From contig OZ244857.1 in the NCBI GenBank assembly GCA_965220935.1, positions 1,984,001-2,048,000 of the forward strand: a stretch of 64,000 bases of DNA, written 5' to 3'. Within the stretch, counting starts at the first letter, position 1; each line of letters opens with the position of its first letter. Below, piece after piece: positions 18,138-28,061 of the stretch. This stretch comes from Bin80 sp965220935 (lineage in GTDB: Bacteria > Bacteroidota > Rhodothermia > Rhodothermales > Bin80). Below the pieces are notes generated by a model. It was not told the DNA's origin and made no database searches. It was given only the letters and a program-made list of their open reading frames with translations. Made by a program: the position numbers and the translations under genes.

Positions 18138-19046
18138 ATGCGGACCATCACTCTCCTAGTTTTTGCCTTATTTGCACCGTTTACGATGGCGCAGGAAACG
18201 GGCCTGAGTTTTTTACGGATTGGTGTCAATGCACGCGGAGGTGCATTAGGGGATGCTCAAACAGCCAGCACAGATAATGCATTTGCAACGTATTGGAATC
18301 CAGCAGGACTAGTTCAGGGGCAACGATCCGTTGCCGCTTCACATCGAATATGGCTCGGCGATATAAGGGTTTACGATATTGCTGCTCAGCTTCCCTCAGG
18401 CTCCAAAGTCGCCTGGGGGTTGGCGATAACGGCAACTGATAGTGGAGAGCTTGAAGCCAGAGTTCAACCTGGCGAACCTGCTGGAACATTCAGCGCTCAA
18501 TTTATCAGTGCAGGGGTGAGCTATGCGCGACGTATTGCTGGAATCCGAACAGGGATCACTGCGAAATATCTCCGTGAACGCATCTTTGATACTGACGCAT
18601 CCGGATACGCTTTTGATTTAGGGATGCAGATAAACCTTCTAGAAGAACAATTTAATCTTGGCGCAGGATTACGTAACTTCGGACGCATGAATGCTCTTGA
18701 GGTGGAACGCACACCGCTTCCTCGTCTCATTCAGGGAGGAATTGCTATCTCTCCTCTCCAAATTATTGCAGCCTTTGATCAGACCCAACTCCTTGACCTA
18801 AAGATGAATATTGAAGCATCCCATCTCATTGATAGTGTAGTGACTCGGTTTCACTTAGGGTGCACCGTCACGATCATGGATCTGGTAGATTTACGGGGCG
18901 GATACATTACCCGAGATGAACTCAGAAATTTTACGTTTGGACTTGGCCTGTTTTTTGATAAGATTTTCGCTGATTATGCATATATTCCATTTGAGGATGG
19001 TTTTGATGGCCCTGGCCACATTCTGAGCATTCTCTATGTCATGTAA
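18138..19046 (+). CDS. PorV/PorQ family outer membrane protein
   Basis: The 302-residue product has a signal peptide (MRTITLLVFALFAPFTMAQ) followed by the family signature: FLRIGVNARGGALGDAQTAS and FATYWNPAGL. This is the PorV/PorQ family of 14-strand-type barrels linked to the type IX secretion system. It is the last gene of a tight operon starting at the M50 protease or lipoprotein. The next gene is 75 bases away. Confidence 0.85.
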   Translation: MRTITLLVFALFAPFTMAQETGLSFLRIGVNARGGALGDAQTASTDNAFATYWNPAGLVQGQRSVAASHRIWLGDIRVYDIAAQLPSGSKVAWGLAITATDSGELEARVQPGEPAGTFSAQFISAGVSYARRIAGIRTGITAKYLRERIFDTDASGYAFDLGMQINLLEEQFNLGAGLRNFGRMNALEVERTPLPRLIQGGIAISPLQIIAAFDQTQLLDLKMNIEASHLIDSVVTRFHLGCTVTIMDLVDLRGGYITRDELRNFTFGLGLFFDKIFADYAYIPFEDGFDGPGHILSILYVM

Positions 19047-19120
19047 ACTCTCACTTGAATGAACCTTATCGCATCAACTCTGCGTAGTAAATAATAGTTC
19101 TAACATAAATTTTTTTCTTA

Positions 19121-19369
19121 ATGGGATTACTTAGCTGGGCACTTTTTGGACTTATTGCTGGAGGACTCGCAAAATGGATCTATCCTGGACGTCAAGGATA
19201 TGGTATTTTTAAGACGATGATCGTCGGGCTCATAGGTGCCCTCATTGGCGGTTGGGCTGGCGGTGTATTTTTTGGTGTCGGTGTCGGTGGCTTTGATTGG
19301 CGAAGCCTTCTTGTCGCTATCCTCGGATCATTGTTTGTTATCTGGATCTGGGAGCGTCTTCGTAAATGA
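19121..19369 (+). CDS. GlsB/YeaQ/YmgE family stress membrane protein
   Basis: An 82-residue protein with three membrane helices. It matches the transglycosylase-associated small membrane protein family: MGLLSWALFGLIAGGLAKW at the N-terminus, then GLIGALIGGWAGG and the C-terminal ILGSLFVIWIW. These proteins are stress-induced in several bacteria but their biochemical role is unknown. It is followed nine bases later by the exporter gene, so the two are probably co-transcribed. Confidence 0.85.
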   Translation: MGLLSWALFGLIAGGLAKWIYPGRQGYGIFKTMIVGLIGALIGGWAGGVFFGVGVGGFDWRSLLVAILGSLFVIWIWERLRK

Positions 19370-19378
19370 TCTAATACT

Positions 19379-20470
19379 GTGGCTGATACTGCTAAACATT
19401 TATCGGATCTCAGGCCTCAAGGAATTACCCCAATCCTCTTGGGGTTAATCGCTGCTTTCTTTGTAGGTGTAACACTTCTTCAGCTCAGGATAGTCTTAGT
19501 ACCATTTTCTATCGCTCTTCTTTTGTCCTTCATCTTTCAGCCGATTGTCGTGTACCTGAAGAGGCATCGAATTCCTACGGTCCTTGCATTGATTACGGTT
19601 GTCGTTGTTTTGGCTTCTGTAGCCTCTATGATCGGATATGTCGTTTATTCCAGTGCGGATTCTCTTGCAACAGCATCAGATCGTTACCTACCTTCCATCC
19701 AGAGCGTGGTTGCTGATGTTGACAGATTGATCCAGAGTGTTGCATTTGCCATTGGATTAGACGAGGGACTGAGTCTTGGTCAAATCATTGATCCATCAAT
19801 TGTGCCAGGCATGATTCAAAATGGCATTGGAGAAGCGCTTACATTTGCGGGAAATACATTTTTAGTCTTCCTATTTATGCTCTTTATTTTGGCAGGTAGC
19901 GGAGAACTCGCCGTGAAAGTACAACGAGCATACCCTCCTAATATCGCCGAGCGCATTACCTCAGTGATTGATAATATTAGCCAACAGGTCAGGCAATATC
20001 TCGTTGCCAAAACACTTGTAAGCCTTGGAACGGGCCTACTAATCTTTTTTATTCTCTGGATTTTGGGAGTGGATTACCCTATTTTCTGGGGATTTCTGGC
20101 CTTTCTGTTGAATTATATCCCTAATATCGGATCATTCATTGCCGTGATTCTCCCCTTTTTCTTTGCCCTTCTTCAATTTGATACCTTCACGATTCCCATT
20201 GTGTCGCTCCTACTGATGTGGCTCATCCAAATGATCATGGGAAATTTTGTAGATCCGAGGCTGATGGCATTCAGTTTAAATCTCAGTCCTCTACTGGTGA
20301 TTGTATCACTTATTTTTTGGGGCTGGCTTTGGGGGATTGCAGGAATGATCCTAGCCGTTCCACTGACGGCCACACTCAAAATTTTCTTTGAGAATATAGA
20401 TTCTCTTCATCCGATTGCCGTGCTGATGGGATCTGTCAATGGCAAATCTACTAAGTCGGATCTTGCATAA
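19379..20470 (+). CDS. AI-2E family transporter (TqsA/PerM-type)
   Basis: A 363-residue protein with about eight membrane helices in the AI-2E (UPF0118) pattern: two N-terminal hairpins, a soluble loop at about residues 100-140, and the conserved C-terminal core with LNYIPNIGSFIAVILPF and FVDPRLMAFSLNLSPLLVIVSLIFWGWLWG. Members export autoinducer-2 or act as sodium/proton antiporters; which applies here is unknown. The start is GTG 19379. Its end overlaps the end of argH on the other strand by 20 bases. Confidence 0.85.
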   Translation: MADTAKHLSDLRPQGITPILLGLIAAFFVGVTLLQLRIVLVPFSIALLLSFIFQPIVVYLKRHRIPTVLALITVVVVLASVASMIGYVVYSSADSLATASDRYLPSIQSVVADVDRLIQSVAFAIGLDEGLSLGQIIDPSIVPGMIQNGIGEALTFAGNTFLVFLFMLFILAGSGELAVKVQRAYPPNIAERITSVIDNISQQVRQYLVAKTLVSLGTGLLIFFILWILGVDYPIFWGFLAFLLNYIPNIGSFIAVILPFFFALLQFDTFTIPIVSLLLMWLIQMIMGNFVDPRLMAFSLNLSPLLVIVSLIFWGWLWGIAGMILAVPLTATLKIFFENIDSLHPIAVLMGSVNGKSTKSDLA

Positions 20471-21884
20471 ACAACTCTGCTTCTCGGCTGAGTTGTTGCA
20501 CTGCATATTCAATCTGGCGCTTTACTTCTATTGGTGCAGTCCCACCAAAACTAGTCCGGGCTCCGACAACCGCATCCAGAGTGAGATGCTCTTTGACGTC
20601 TTCGCCTATCAATGGACTGACTTCATGCATCTTTTTGATGGGCAGTGACTCCAGCGTTGCCTCCTCATTCAGACAAAGTGCTACAAGACGGCCAACAACT
20701 TCATGTGCTTGCCTAAATGGCATTCCCTTGCTAGACAGATAGTCAGCTAAATCGGTGGCATTGCTGAATCCTGTGGCTGCTGCCTGTCTCATACGATCAG
20801 CATGTATTTGTATTTTCGGTAGCATTGAAGCATAGATATTCAGTGACATTTCAGCGGTATCCATTGAATCAAAGACACCTTCTTTGTCCTCCTGCATATC
20901 TTTGTTGTAGGTCAATGGCAATCCTTTTAATGTCATCAATAGCGCCATGAAATGACCGCAAACCCGCCCAGATTTCCCTCTGATCAATTCACACATATCT
21001 GGATTTTTTTTTTGAGGCATAATACTACTTCCAGTGGCATGACTATCTGGTAGGGAAATAAATTTAAACTCCTGCGTTGACCAGAGAATGAACTCTTCGC
21101 TCAAACGGGAGAGATGGATCATAAGGATACTGCAGAATGACAGATAGTCCAGAACAAAGTCTCGGTCACTCACCGCATCCATTGAGTTCATTGAGATCTT
21201 TGCGAACCCCAGTTTCTGTGCTGTATGTTTTGGGTCAATGTTAAATCCTGTACCTGCTAATGCACCTGCTCCCAAAGGTGAAACATTCATTCGATTTTGA
21301 GCCTGTGCTAAACGCTCAGAATCTCTGCTGAACATTGCATAATAGGCCATCATATGGTGGGAAAACAAAACAGGCTGCGCCACTTGCAAGTGTGTGTAGC
21401 CAGGCATGATGACATCCTGATACGTTTCTGCTATGTTGACAATCTCGGATCGTAATGAATGAAGCTGCTTGGCGATTCGTGCACCAGATCTTCTTAGCCA
21501 GAGTCGCAAGTCCGTGGAGACCTGATCATTCCGACTGCGTGCGGTATGAAGTTTACCGCCTAGTGCTCCAATGCGGAGAATGAGCTCGTGCTCAATATTG
21601 GTATGGACATCCTCTAAGGCCGGGTCCCATATAAACCTATCAGCCACAATATCTTCACGGATAGAATTAAGCCCTTGACAAATGAGTTGACACTCATCTT
21701 CTGTCAAAATATTCTGAGCGGTCAGCATGGACGCATGGGCTAGTGAGCCCTCAATATCTTCCAAAGCCATTCGCTTATCCACTTCTATGGATGCTCCAAA
21801 ACGTTCAACGAGTGAATCGGTATCACCAGAAAAACGCCCACCCCACATACGCTTCGGGGTTGATGTGTTAAAACCTTTTTCCAT
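20451..21884 (-). CDS. argH: Argininosuccinate lyase
   Basis: The 477-residue product cleaves argininosuccinate to arginine and fumarate, the last step of arginine synthesis. It has the N-terminal KRMWGGRFSGDTD, HTNIEHELI, the family stretch HTARSRNDQVSTDLRL, the catalytic-loop signature GSSIMPQKKNPD near residues 286-297, and LPLTYNKDMQEDKE. Length is normal (about 460). ATG 21884 is used; a second ATG lies one codon upstream. No other arginine gene is next to it. Confidence 0.95.
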   Translation of the reverse strand: MEKGFNTSTPKRMWGGRFSGDTDSLVERFGASIEVDKRMALEDIEGSLAHASMLTAQNILTEDECQLICQGLNSIREDIVADRFIWDPALEDVHTNIEHELILRIGALGGKLHTARSRNDQVSTDLRLWLRRSGARIAKQLHSLRSEIVNIAETYQDVIMPGYTHLQVAQPVLFSHHMMAYYAMFSRDSERLAQAQNRMNVSPLGAGALAGTGFNIDPKHTAQKLGFAKISMNSMDAVSDRDFVLDYLSFCSILMIHLSRLSEEFILWSTQEFKFISLPDSHATGSSIMPQKKNPDMCELIRGKSGRVCGHFMALLMTLKGLPLTYNKDMQEDKEGVFDSMDTAEMSLNIYASMLPKIQIHADRMRQAAATGFSNATDLADYLSSKGMPFRQAHEVVGRLVALCLNEEATLESLPIKKMHEVSPLIGEDVKEHLTLDAVVGARTSFGGTAPIEVKRQIEYAVQQLSREAELFMQDPT

Positions 21885-22278
21885 CAATCACTGATTGGCT
21901 GGCTAAGAAAATAGAGATCATGTCTTAATTGGAATCAAATTCGTGTCATTTTTATTGGCACATGCCGAAGTTACAGTATTGACGGGGATCAGTTAATATT
22001 GATAACGAAACAATCGTATCTCGCATTGAATGTATGCAATATAACCAAGCATTCCTAAGTTACCGTAAAAGATTTTGCATGATTACACTTCACTGATGAT
22101 ATTAGTGCCTGACAAAAAACTCCTACCGTGGCGTGTCACAATTTTTAGGCGGAAATCAACATACGAATTTTTATGCATTGCTGATTCGTATTGGAGTTTA
22201 TCCCCTAATCATTGATCAAATCGCTGGGGTAGTCCAAAGATAACCTCTGAGTTGAACAAGATTAATCCAGAAACATGA
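21885..22278. other. Intergenic region, nothing recognised
   Basis: These bases lie between argH (its upstream side) and the 3' end of a broken AlbA-type ATPase gene. The sequence is AT-rich, with no open frame of note, no clear hairpin followed by T residues and no repeat that I can see. The argH promoter must lie at its left end. Confidence 0.5.
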
Positions 22279-23536
22279 CTAGAATTCATTAATATTTTCG
22301 GTGTCTGCAGAGTAAATAGTCAATAATAACTCGGCCCCATCTATGAGATTGTAAACGGGTTGGATGCCAGAGTGATGTTCACTTTCATCAATGATGATCT
22401 GTACTCCATCTCCCCGTTTTTCCATGTAGAAATCTCGACCGATATTATTCATTGTTTTAGATACTGGTGTCTCAGCAAGTAGGCTGGTAATCAATTCGTT
22501 CCTAGTTGATTGTCTGAGGTGCATATTTTCAATGTTAACTGAATTAGGAAGTGAGCCCGGTAAGTAGATTTCTAAACGATCGTCAAACATGAAAAAACGT
22601 ATTTTTGATCCATGAACTGAATAGTCTCTGTGGGCAACAGCATTGACGATGGCTTCAAATACAGCGCGTTCATTAAACTGAGGCTTTTCAATTCTATAAG
22701 GCCTCTTTACTGCCCCAATCGTCTGATTCTTATTAAGAAAGCTCATGGCTTCTTTAATCTGTTGATAGAGCGGTCCACGAATTTTCTGTGCATTAACTTG
22801 ATAATTTGAATCCTGCTTTGTTCCTCTATACCGTACAGCCTCAATAAATGCACTTGGCAAAAAACGCTCTGGATGTTCACAGCAAAATAATACACCTGCA
22901 ACAGAGGCTACCATTGCTTCATTTTCATCTTTTACTAACAGGGAGCGCTTTTCTAAAACAATATCTATATTTTCATCAGAAGACGTGACATACTTTCCCC
23001 ATAGCTCATGCCTCAAATTCAAAATGCTTGACTCAGGAACAGGTTGTTCCTCAAATCTGAACACGCGCGCCTGACTACGTTGTTGGAACATTCGAGCTAA
23101 ATATTCAGGACGCATTTTCCGCACTGAACGTCCCCTGCGATGGAAATAGCCGTCAGGGCTTTCATGAATAAAGAGGCTACGAGGAATCTCAATGAGTAGA
23201 ATTGCACGTAATTACCCTCACTGTCGGGGAGTTCCATTCGGAAAGATTTAAACAAAACTGGTGGTTCAATGCTGTCTTCGCAGATTTCATATACATATCG
23301 CTCCACATCATCCAAAGATTTCAGGGGGATCCCAACAATCTCATGAGTTTTATCGTCTACTCCCAAAACAAGCGCTCCTCCCTTCGAATTAGCCATTGAA
23401 GACATTTCATTGGCCAATTTCTTACGCGATGGACCACCGATTCGCCCCCCCCCTTCAAATCTAATATTTTTAAATTCTAGCAACTATCTTCCCCCAATCG
23501 TATTCTCCGTAGCAGTTCGTGACGGTTACTAAACAT
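22279..23536 (-). pseudogene. AlbA/Schlafen-domain ATP-binding protein, frameshifted
   Basis: Read across frames, the gene begins with ATG 23536, MFSNRHELLRRIRLGEDS, continues in a second frame as LEFKNIRFEGGGRIGGPSRK and ANEMSSMANSKGGALVLGVDD (the AlbA_2/Schlafen-type domain), and in a third as ILLIEIPRSLFIHESPDGYF and MRPEYLARMFQQRSQARVF, then an HATPase-like C-terminal part with AIVNAVAHRDYSVHGS. Both shifts (near 23483 and near 23205) are net -1. A nine-base G run (coding sense) codes for the GGG. These proteins are predicted RecG-like or transcription-regulatory ATPases common in defence islands. Expected intact length is about 415 residues. Confidence 0.8.
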
Positions 23537-23538
23537 CA

Positions 23539-26268
23539 TTATTGAAGCAATCCTACGATAACGATTTTCAAATGCTTGATGCCCCCCCCCCCAAGGATAG
23601 AACAGATCGTTTTCCGAATTTCTTTCTCTTGTAGAGAACCGATTGCGCTTATTATTGATTCACCGTGAATGGGACTCAGAGATAAAACTAGTTCAGAGTC
23701 ACCATTAACGACGATGTTCGCATTATGTGTAACTATCATCAACTGGCGATGGCATTTCATGCTCCGTAACTGATTGACAATCAAATCATAGATCAGCAAA
23801 TTATCAAGATCATCTTCTGGCTGATCAAGAATAAGAGGTTCATCACCGTACGACAGTAAGAAGCCAATAAGTAGCCGTTTTTTGCCCAGGTGAGCCTTCC
23901 TTTATTGACAAGAACTGCGCTCCATCTCTGGTCGCACTGTATTGAACATCTAATGAATCTTCTGGAAACCAAGTTTCCAAGCGATCAATAGATTCAGGAT
24001 TAAGTTTACGAATATGTTTAGAAAATCTCTGATCCATGACTGACACATCGTCTTTGCCATCAGCAATATTTCTGATATAGTTCTTCACATCCATCAGGTT
24101 TCTCTCAACAGTTTTTTCACATGCCCCTACATCTTGATATATTTGACCAAGGAATCCCCCGTTATCTGGCGAACCTATATCTTTTTCAAAACCCGAGTCT
24201 TCTCTCTGAAGCAACTTGCGGAATTCTACTTCAGCAGCCTCCCGGGCTCCATAGGGTACGACCTCCATACGAACATATGGATTCTCACTTAATACTTCCG
24301 TCAAAAAATTGCGACGAGCATCTGTTAGTTTTCGTCGAAGCATCATCATTTTGTCCAGATGGTCAAGAATCTGTGAATCCAGATCTTGAATCTCTTGCTT
24401 TGAATGGGTAATATTTTCTAGTTGCTCCTCCTTTGATTGCCGGCTACTTAAAAGTTCGCCATAGCCCTAGGGGTGGTTCTGTGCTTCCTTTGTAAATTGA
24501 TTTTTTAGATCATGATATGCTTTCTCAGCGAATATAGCAGCCTTTTCCCATTGCGAAGATGCAATATTTCGCTGGCATTCAGAGAGAATATCCTCGGCTT
24601 CATGAGCCAGAGAGCTGATTTCGTTGTTTAGGTCTTCAAAAGCTATGCGAACCTGAGCAATATAATCTTTCAACTCAGTCTCGGGTTCTGAATCAAATGA
24701 AAAACTATCGTCTCCGAGAAAATCAGCAACAACGCCGTTCGCCATTTCACGTAACTGATCTGGAAAGCCCTCCCACATAGACACCCACTCTTGGATATCC
24801 CGTTTCTGGCGTGTGAATTTTTGAAAATTCTTGAGTACATTCGCATACCCAGAATGTTCAATAATCTTCTGTTTCCTTTTAATATCTTCCAACTCACCGC
24901 GAAGACGAGACTCCTTAGATATATCAGATTCTAATTCTCGAACCTTTGCACGCAGTGAAAGAAATTTTCTTTCTGCCAGACTCCACTTCTCAGTCCACTC
25001 ACGTCGGCTCTCTTTCAGAGAATCATCAACTAATCTGAGCAATGCAAGTGGCCTCTTGGCAAGGTCAAAGATCTGTTTCTGACTAAAAATTCTCACAGGA
25101 AACCTCTGTGGAATGTCCCCATCCTCCATAATCCATTGTGTATCTGTAATTTGCCGTTCAATGGGTTGATGATCTCCATTAGGACTCCACTGTATGCGAA
25201 ACAGAGCATCATCAATACGGAAGTAAACCCTGATGGATGTATTATCGGTCAAGAGTCCGCCATCTTCTCTAATTCTGTGAACTTCCCAGTACTTTATTAA
25301 GTCCTTACGAAAGTCTTCTGATAACTCATCTTCCCTTCTCATAGCAATACGGAGAAATTCAACAAGAGTTGATTTACCAGTTCCTCTTCCACCTATAATG
25401 GAATTCAGCCATGGATTAAATTTAACTCTGAATGGTTCAGTTCGTCCAAGATAACGTGAATGAGAAACTTCCAGAGACTCAATAGCCATTCTTGCAAATT
25501 TGTTTGGATTTTCTGCATGCAAGTCTGATCGAATCACAGAAAGAGACCATCAACCAAATCCAGCCGTAATCCTCAATGCTGGGCATTCCCATTTTGACCC
25601 AAGTAAAGTGACTGCCTGGGAATTTTGCGCTTGCGTGATCAGAAGATGGATGATGACTATCGGACCCAAGCACCTTTGTCCATGATAGTTTTTTTCAATA
25701 TAGAGTTGAGGTGGCTCATATTCTAAATTGGCCAACTCCATAGCGAAGATGCCTTCGCAATCTAATACTTGAGATAAAGACGATCCATGTAAGGCACAAA
25801 ATAACCCTTTCTCTCTGTCCACATGTGCAGGAATCGGTATTGCCCCTGAGGAGGTGACTGTACTGATAACATCAGTTAAAGATCTACTGGTTAATGAATC
25901 ACTCAATCCTTTTTGACCTACGCTCCCCAGAAGAGAATCTATATCTGGTGGTTTTTCACACCCCATAATTACCAACAAATGGATACCGCCATTTACGGAA
26001 ATTTCTACTCCAGGAAATAAATAGGTCTATATCCGTCTGGGTGATCATTTTCCAACTGAATTAGTTCTTCCTTAACTTTGTCTATCCATGCACCAGTGTT
26101 ATGATCGGTAATGACAACACAATCAATTTCAGCGCGCATATGATCAAGTAACCACTCTCTCGGAGTATGCTCCTGATCGTCTCCCTTTCCATAGTCAGAG
26201 GATGCAGGACTATGAGTGTGAAAGTCAAACTTCCACCAGCGTGAACCTTCCCAATTCCAATTTTCCAT
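23539..26268 (-). pseudogene. TrlF-family PHP/AAA-like ATPase, broken
   Basis: Fragments in order: PHP phosphoesterase motifs FDFHTHSPASSDYG, VVITDHNTGAW and FPGVEISVNGGIHLLVIMG; GSDSHHPSSDHASAKFPGSH; an SMC/Rad50-like ATPase with Walker A NSIIGGRGTGKSTLVEFLR; a coiled-coil middle; PGQKTA (signature motif); Walker B DEPLILDQPEDDLDN; and VTHNANIVVNGD. This order defines TrlF-type PHP-ATPases of about 900 residues. It is broken by one in-frame TAG near 24467 and about seven net -1 shifts, near 26010, 25680, 25550, 25530, 23870 and 23855 and at a run of 11 G near 23582-23592. It sits just upstream of the broken AlbA-type gene in the same direction. Confidence 0.8.
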
Positions 26269-26681
26269 TGTTTTGTTAAATCAGTTCATAATCTGGATAT
26301 ATCTGATCTTAAGTCTATTTCTGCTGAAGATAAGCGCATTTCATCTAAATTCTCTTATTTTCATTCACAGGTGGATTTCGGTGTTTTCACCGATATTTCG
26401 GCAATTTTATCTCACTAAATATATCCATGTAAGCTAATAAGCGCCTAATCAAAATTGCAAAACACCCTGATCATTCAGACCCTACGCAAATTAGTCATCA
26501 ATCATCATAAAAATAGCAACCCATCATCTGAACGAGTTACGCTAAACAACCCCAAAGAACTGGTATACTTAATATCTCCAAGATTGGTTAAGCTGTTTTG
26601 ATGTAAATCAACTTCCATCGGATATATCAACGATGTTAGTAACTCAACAGATATTCAATGGATTCCAATTTGGTAAGTTGC
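26269..26681. other. Intergenic region, nothing recognised
   Basis: AT-rich spacer between the 3' end of the phosphohexomutase gene and the 5' end of the broken TrlF-type gene. There is no open frame of note. A short imperfect inverted repeat around 26375-26405 (cggtgttttcaccg) may be part of a terminator but lacks a T run. Confidence 0.4.
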
Positions 26682-28061
26682 TCAAACAGGAAGTCCAAAT
26701 TGAATTTTAGTATCGTGTACGAGTGCTTCAGCCTCAGATCTGGAGGGTGCTTCAGCATAAATACGAAGGACGGGTTCAGTTCCAGACGATCGTACTAGTA
26801 GCCAAGCATCTTGCATTAAATGCTTAAATCCATCAAGTGTATCCATTGAGTTCACTGGACGATTATCTATGGTTTGTAACCCCCCACGGCGACGCAGATC
26901 TGCAATGATTTCCACCTGACTCTCGGTATAAACATCTGATCGATAATACGCATGTGGGCCGAATTCATCAAAGAGTTCTTCCACCAAAGCACTCATAGAT
27001 TTTTGACGCTGTATCAACATCTCTAATACCTTCAATGCCACATAAATGCCATCGCGCTCCGGTATATGTCCAGCCACAGCAATTCCACCAGACTCTTCGC
27101 CACCTACAAGGACATCCGTCTCTATAAATCTTGGAGCTACATGCTTAAATCCAATTGGATAGGTCTCAACAGGTAACCCCCAGGCAATGCCCATTTTTTC
27201 TAAAATTGCAGAGGTTGCGAATGTACGAACGATTGCCCCCTTTTTATGCTGATACTTATGCAGATGAGAGGCTAATAAGGCCATCAACATATGTGAGGTT
27301 ACGATTCTGCCATGTTCATCCACGACACCAATCCGATCGGCATCTCCATCATGGGCAATCCCAATCGTAGCGCCTTGTTGAACCACCTGATGCATTAATT
27401 GACCAAGATTGCGTTCAATTGGCTCAGGCGGCACTCCTCCAAATCCAGGATTCAATTCACCGTGAATCTCAGTGACCATCTCCTTTCCAAGCAACTCAAT
27501 CAGAATCCCCTGCCCCGCCCCATACATGGAATCATGAATGAGATTTAGATCCGTTGATGAAAGATCCACCAAGCCTCTTAGATGATCTACATACTCAGAC
27601 TTAATATCTACCTCCTGGATTTTTCCACTTTTGGAACTTGTCGCTTGGTAAGGTCTGACATACCTCTCAACCTCGGTGATCATTGCTGGAGTTGCGGGGG
27701 CTCCTAGATGAGATTTAATCTTGTATCCACTGTATTCGGGAGGATTATGGCTCGCGGTAATGACAACACCAGCGTGAATGCCCTCCCGACTAGCTGCCCA
27801 ACTGATTGCAGGTGTTGGGGTTGGACCAACAGCAAAAATGACTTCAACCCGCTGGTGAGCCAACTCCTGTGCAACATGCTCGGCAAACTGGTGTCCCATA
27901 AACCGAGTATCATACCCAACAACAATTTTAGGATGCTCAATTCCAGATTTTTTCAACCACTGGGATGTAGCATAGGCGAGTCTACTCAGATTATTGAATG
28001 TAAAACCTCTGCCAATGACAGCGCGCCAGCCATCAGTGCCAAACCGGATTGAATCATTCAT
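26682..28061 (-). CDS. Phosphoglucomutase/phosphomannomutase family protein
   Basis: The 459-residue product is an alpha-D-phosphohexomutase. It has the N-terminal IRFGTDGWRAVIG, the phosphoserine loop GVVITASHNPPEYSGYKIK, the metal-binding loop HDGDADRIGVVDE, the sugar loop GGEESGGIAV and the phosphate loop VRSSGTEPVLRIY. It interconverts 1- and 6-phosphates of glucose, mannose or glucosamine; the sequence does not decide which. ATG 28061 overlaps the end of pgm by eight bases. It is the last gene of the secA-recN-pgm cluster. Confidence 0.9.
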   Translation of the reverse strand: MNDSIRFGTDGWRAVIGRGFTFNNLSRLAYATSQWLKKSGIEHPKIVVGYDTRFMGHQFAEHVAQELAHQRVEVIFAVGPTPTPAISWAASREGIHAGVVITASHNPPEYSGYKIKSHLGAPATPAMITEVERYVRPYQATSSKSGKIQEVDIKSEYVDHLRGLVDLSSTDLNLIHDSMYGAGQGILIELLGKEMVTEIHGELNPGFGGVPPEPIERNLGQLMHQVVQQGATIGIAHDGDADRIGVVDEHGRIVTSHMLMALLASHLHKYQHKKGAIVRTFATSAILEKMGIAWGLPVETYPIGFKHVAPRFIETDVLVGGEESGGIAVAGHIPERDGIYVALKVLEMLIQRQKSMSALVEELFDEFGPHAYYRSDVYTESQVEIIADLRRRGGLQTIDNRPVNSMDTLDGFKHLMQDAWLLVRSSGTEPVLRIYAEAPSRSEAEALVHDTKIQFGLPV

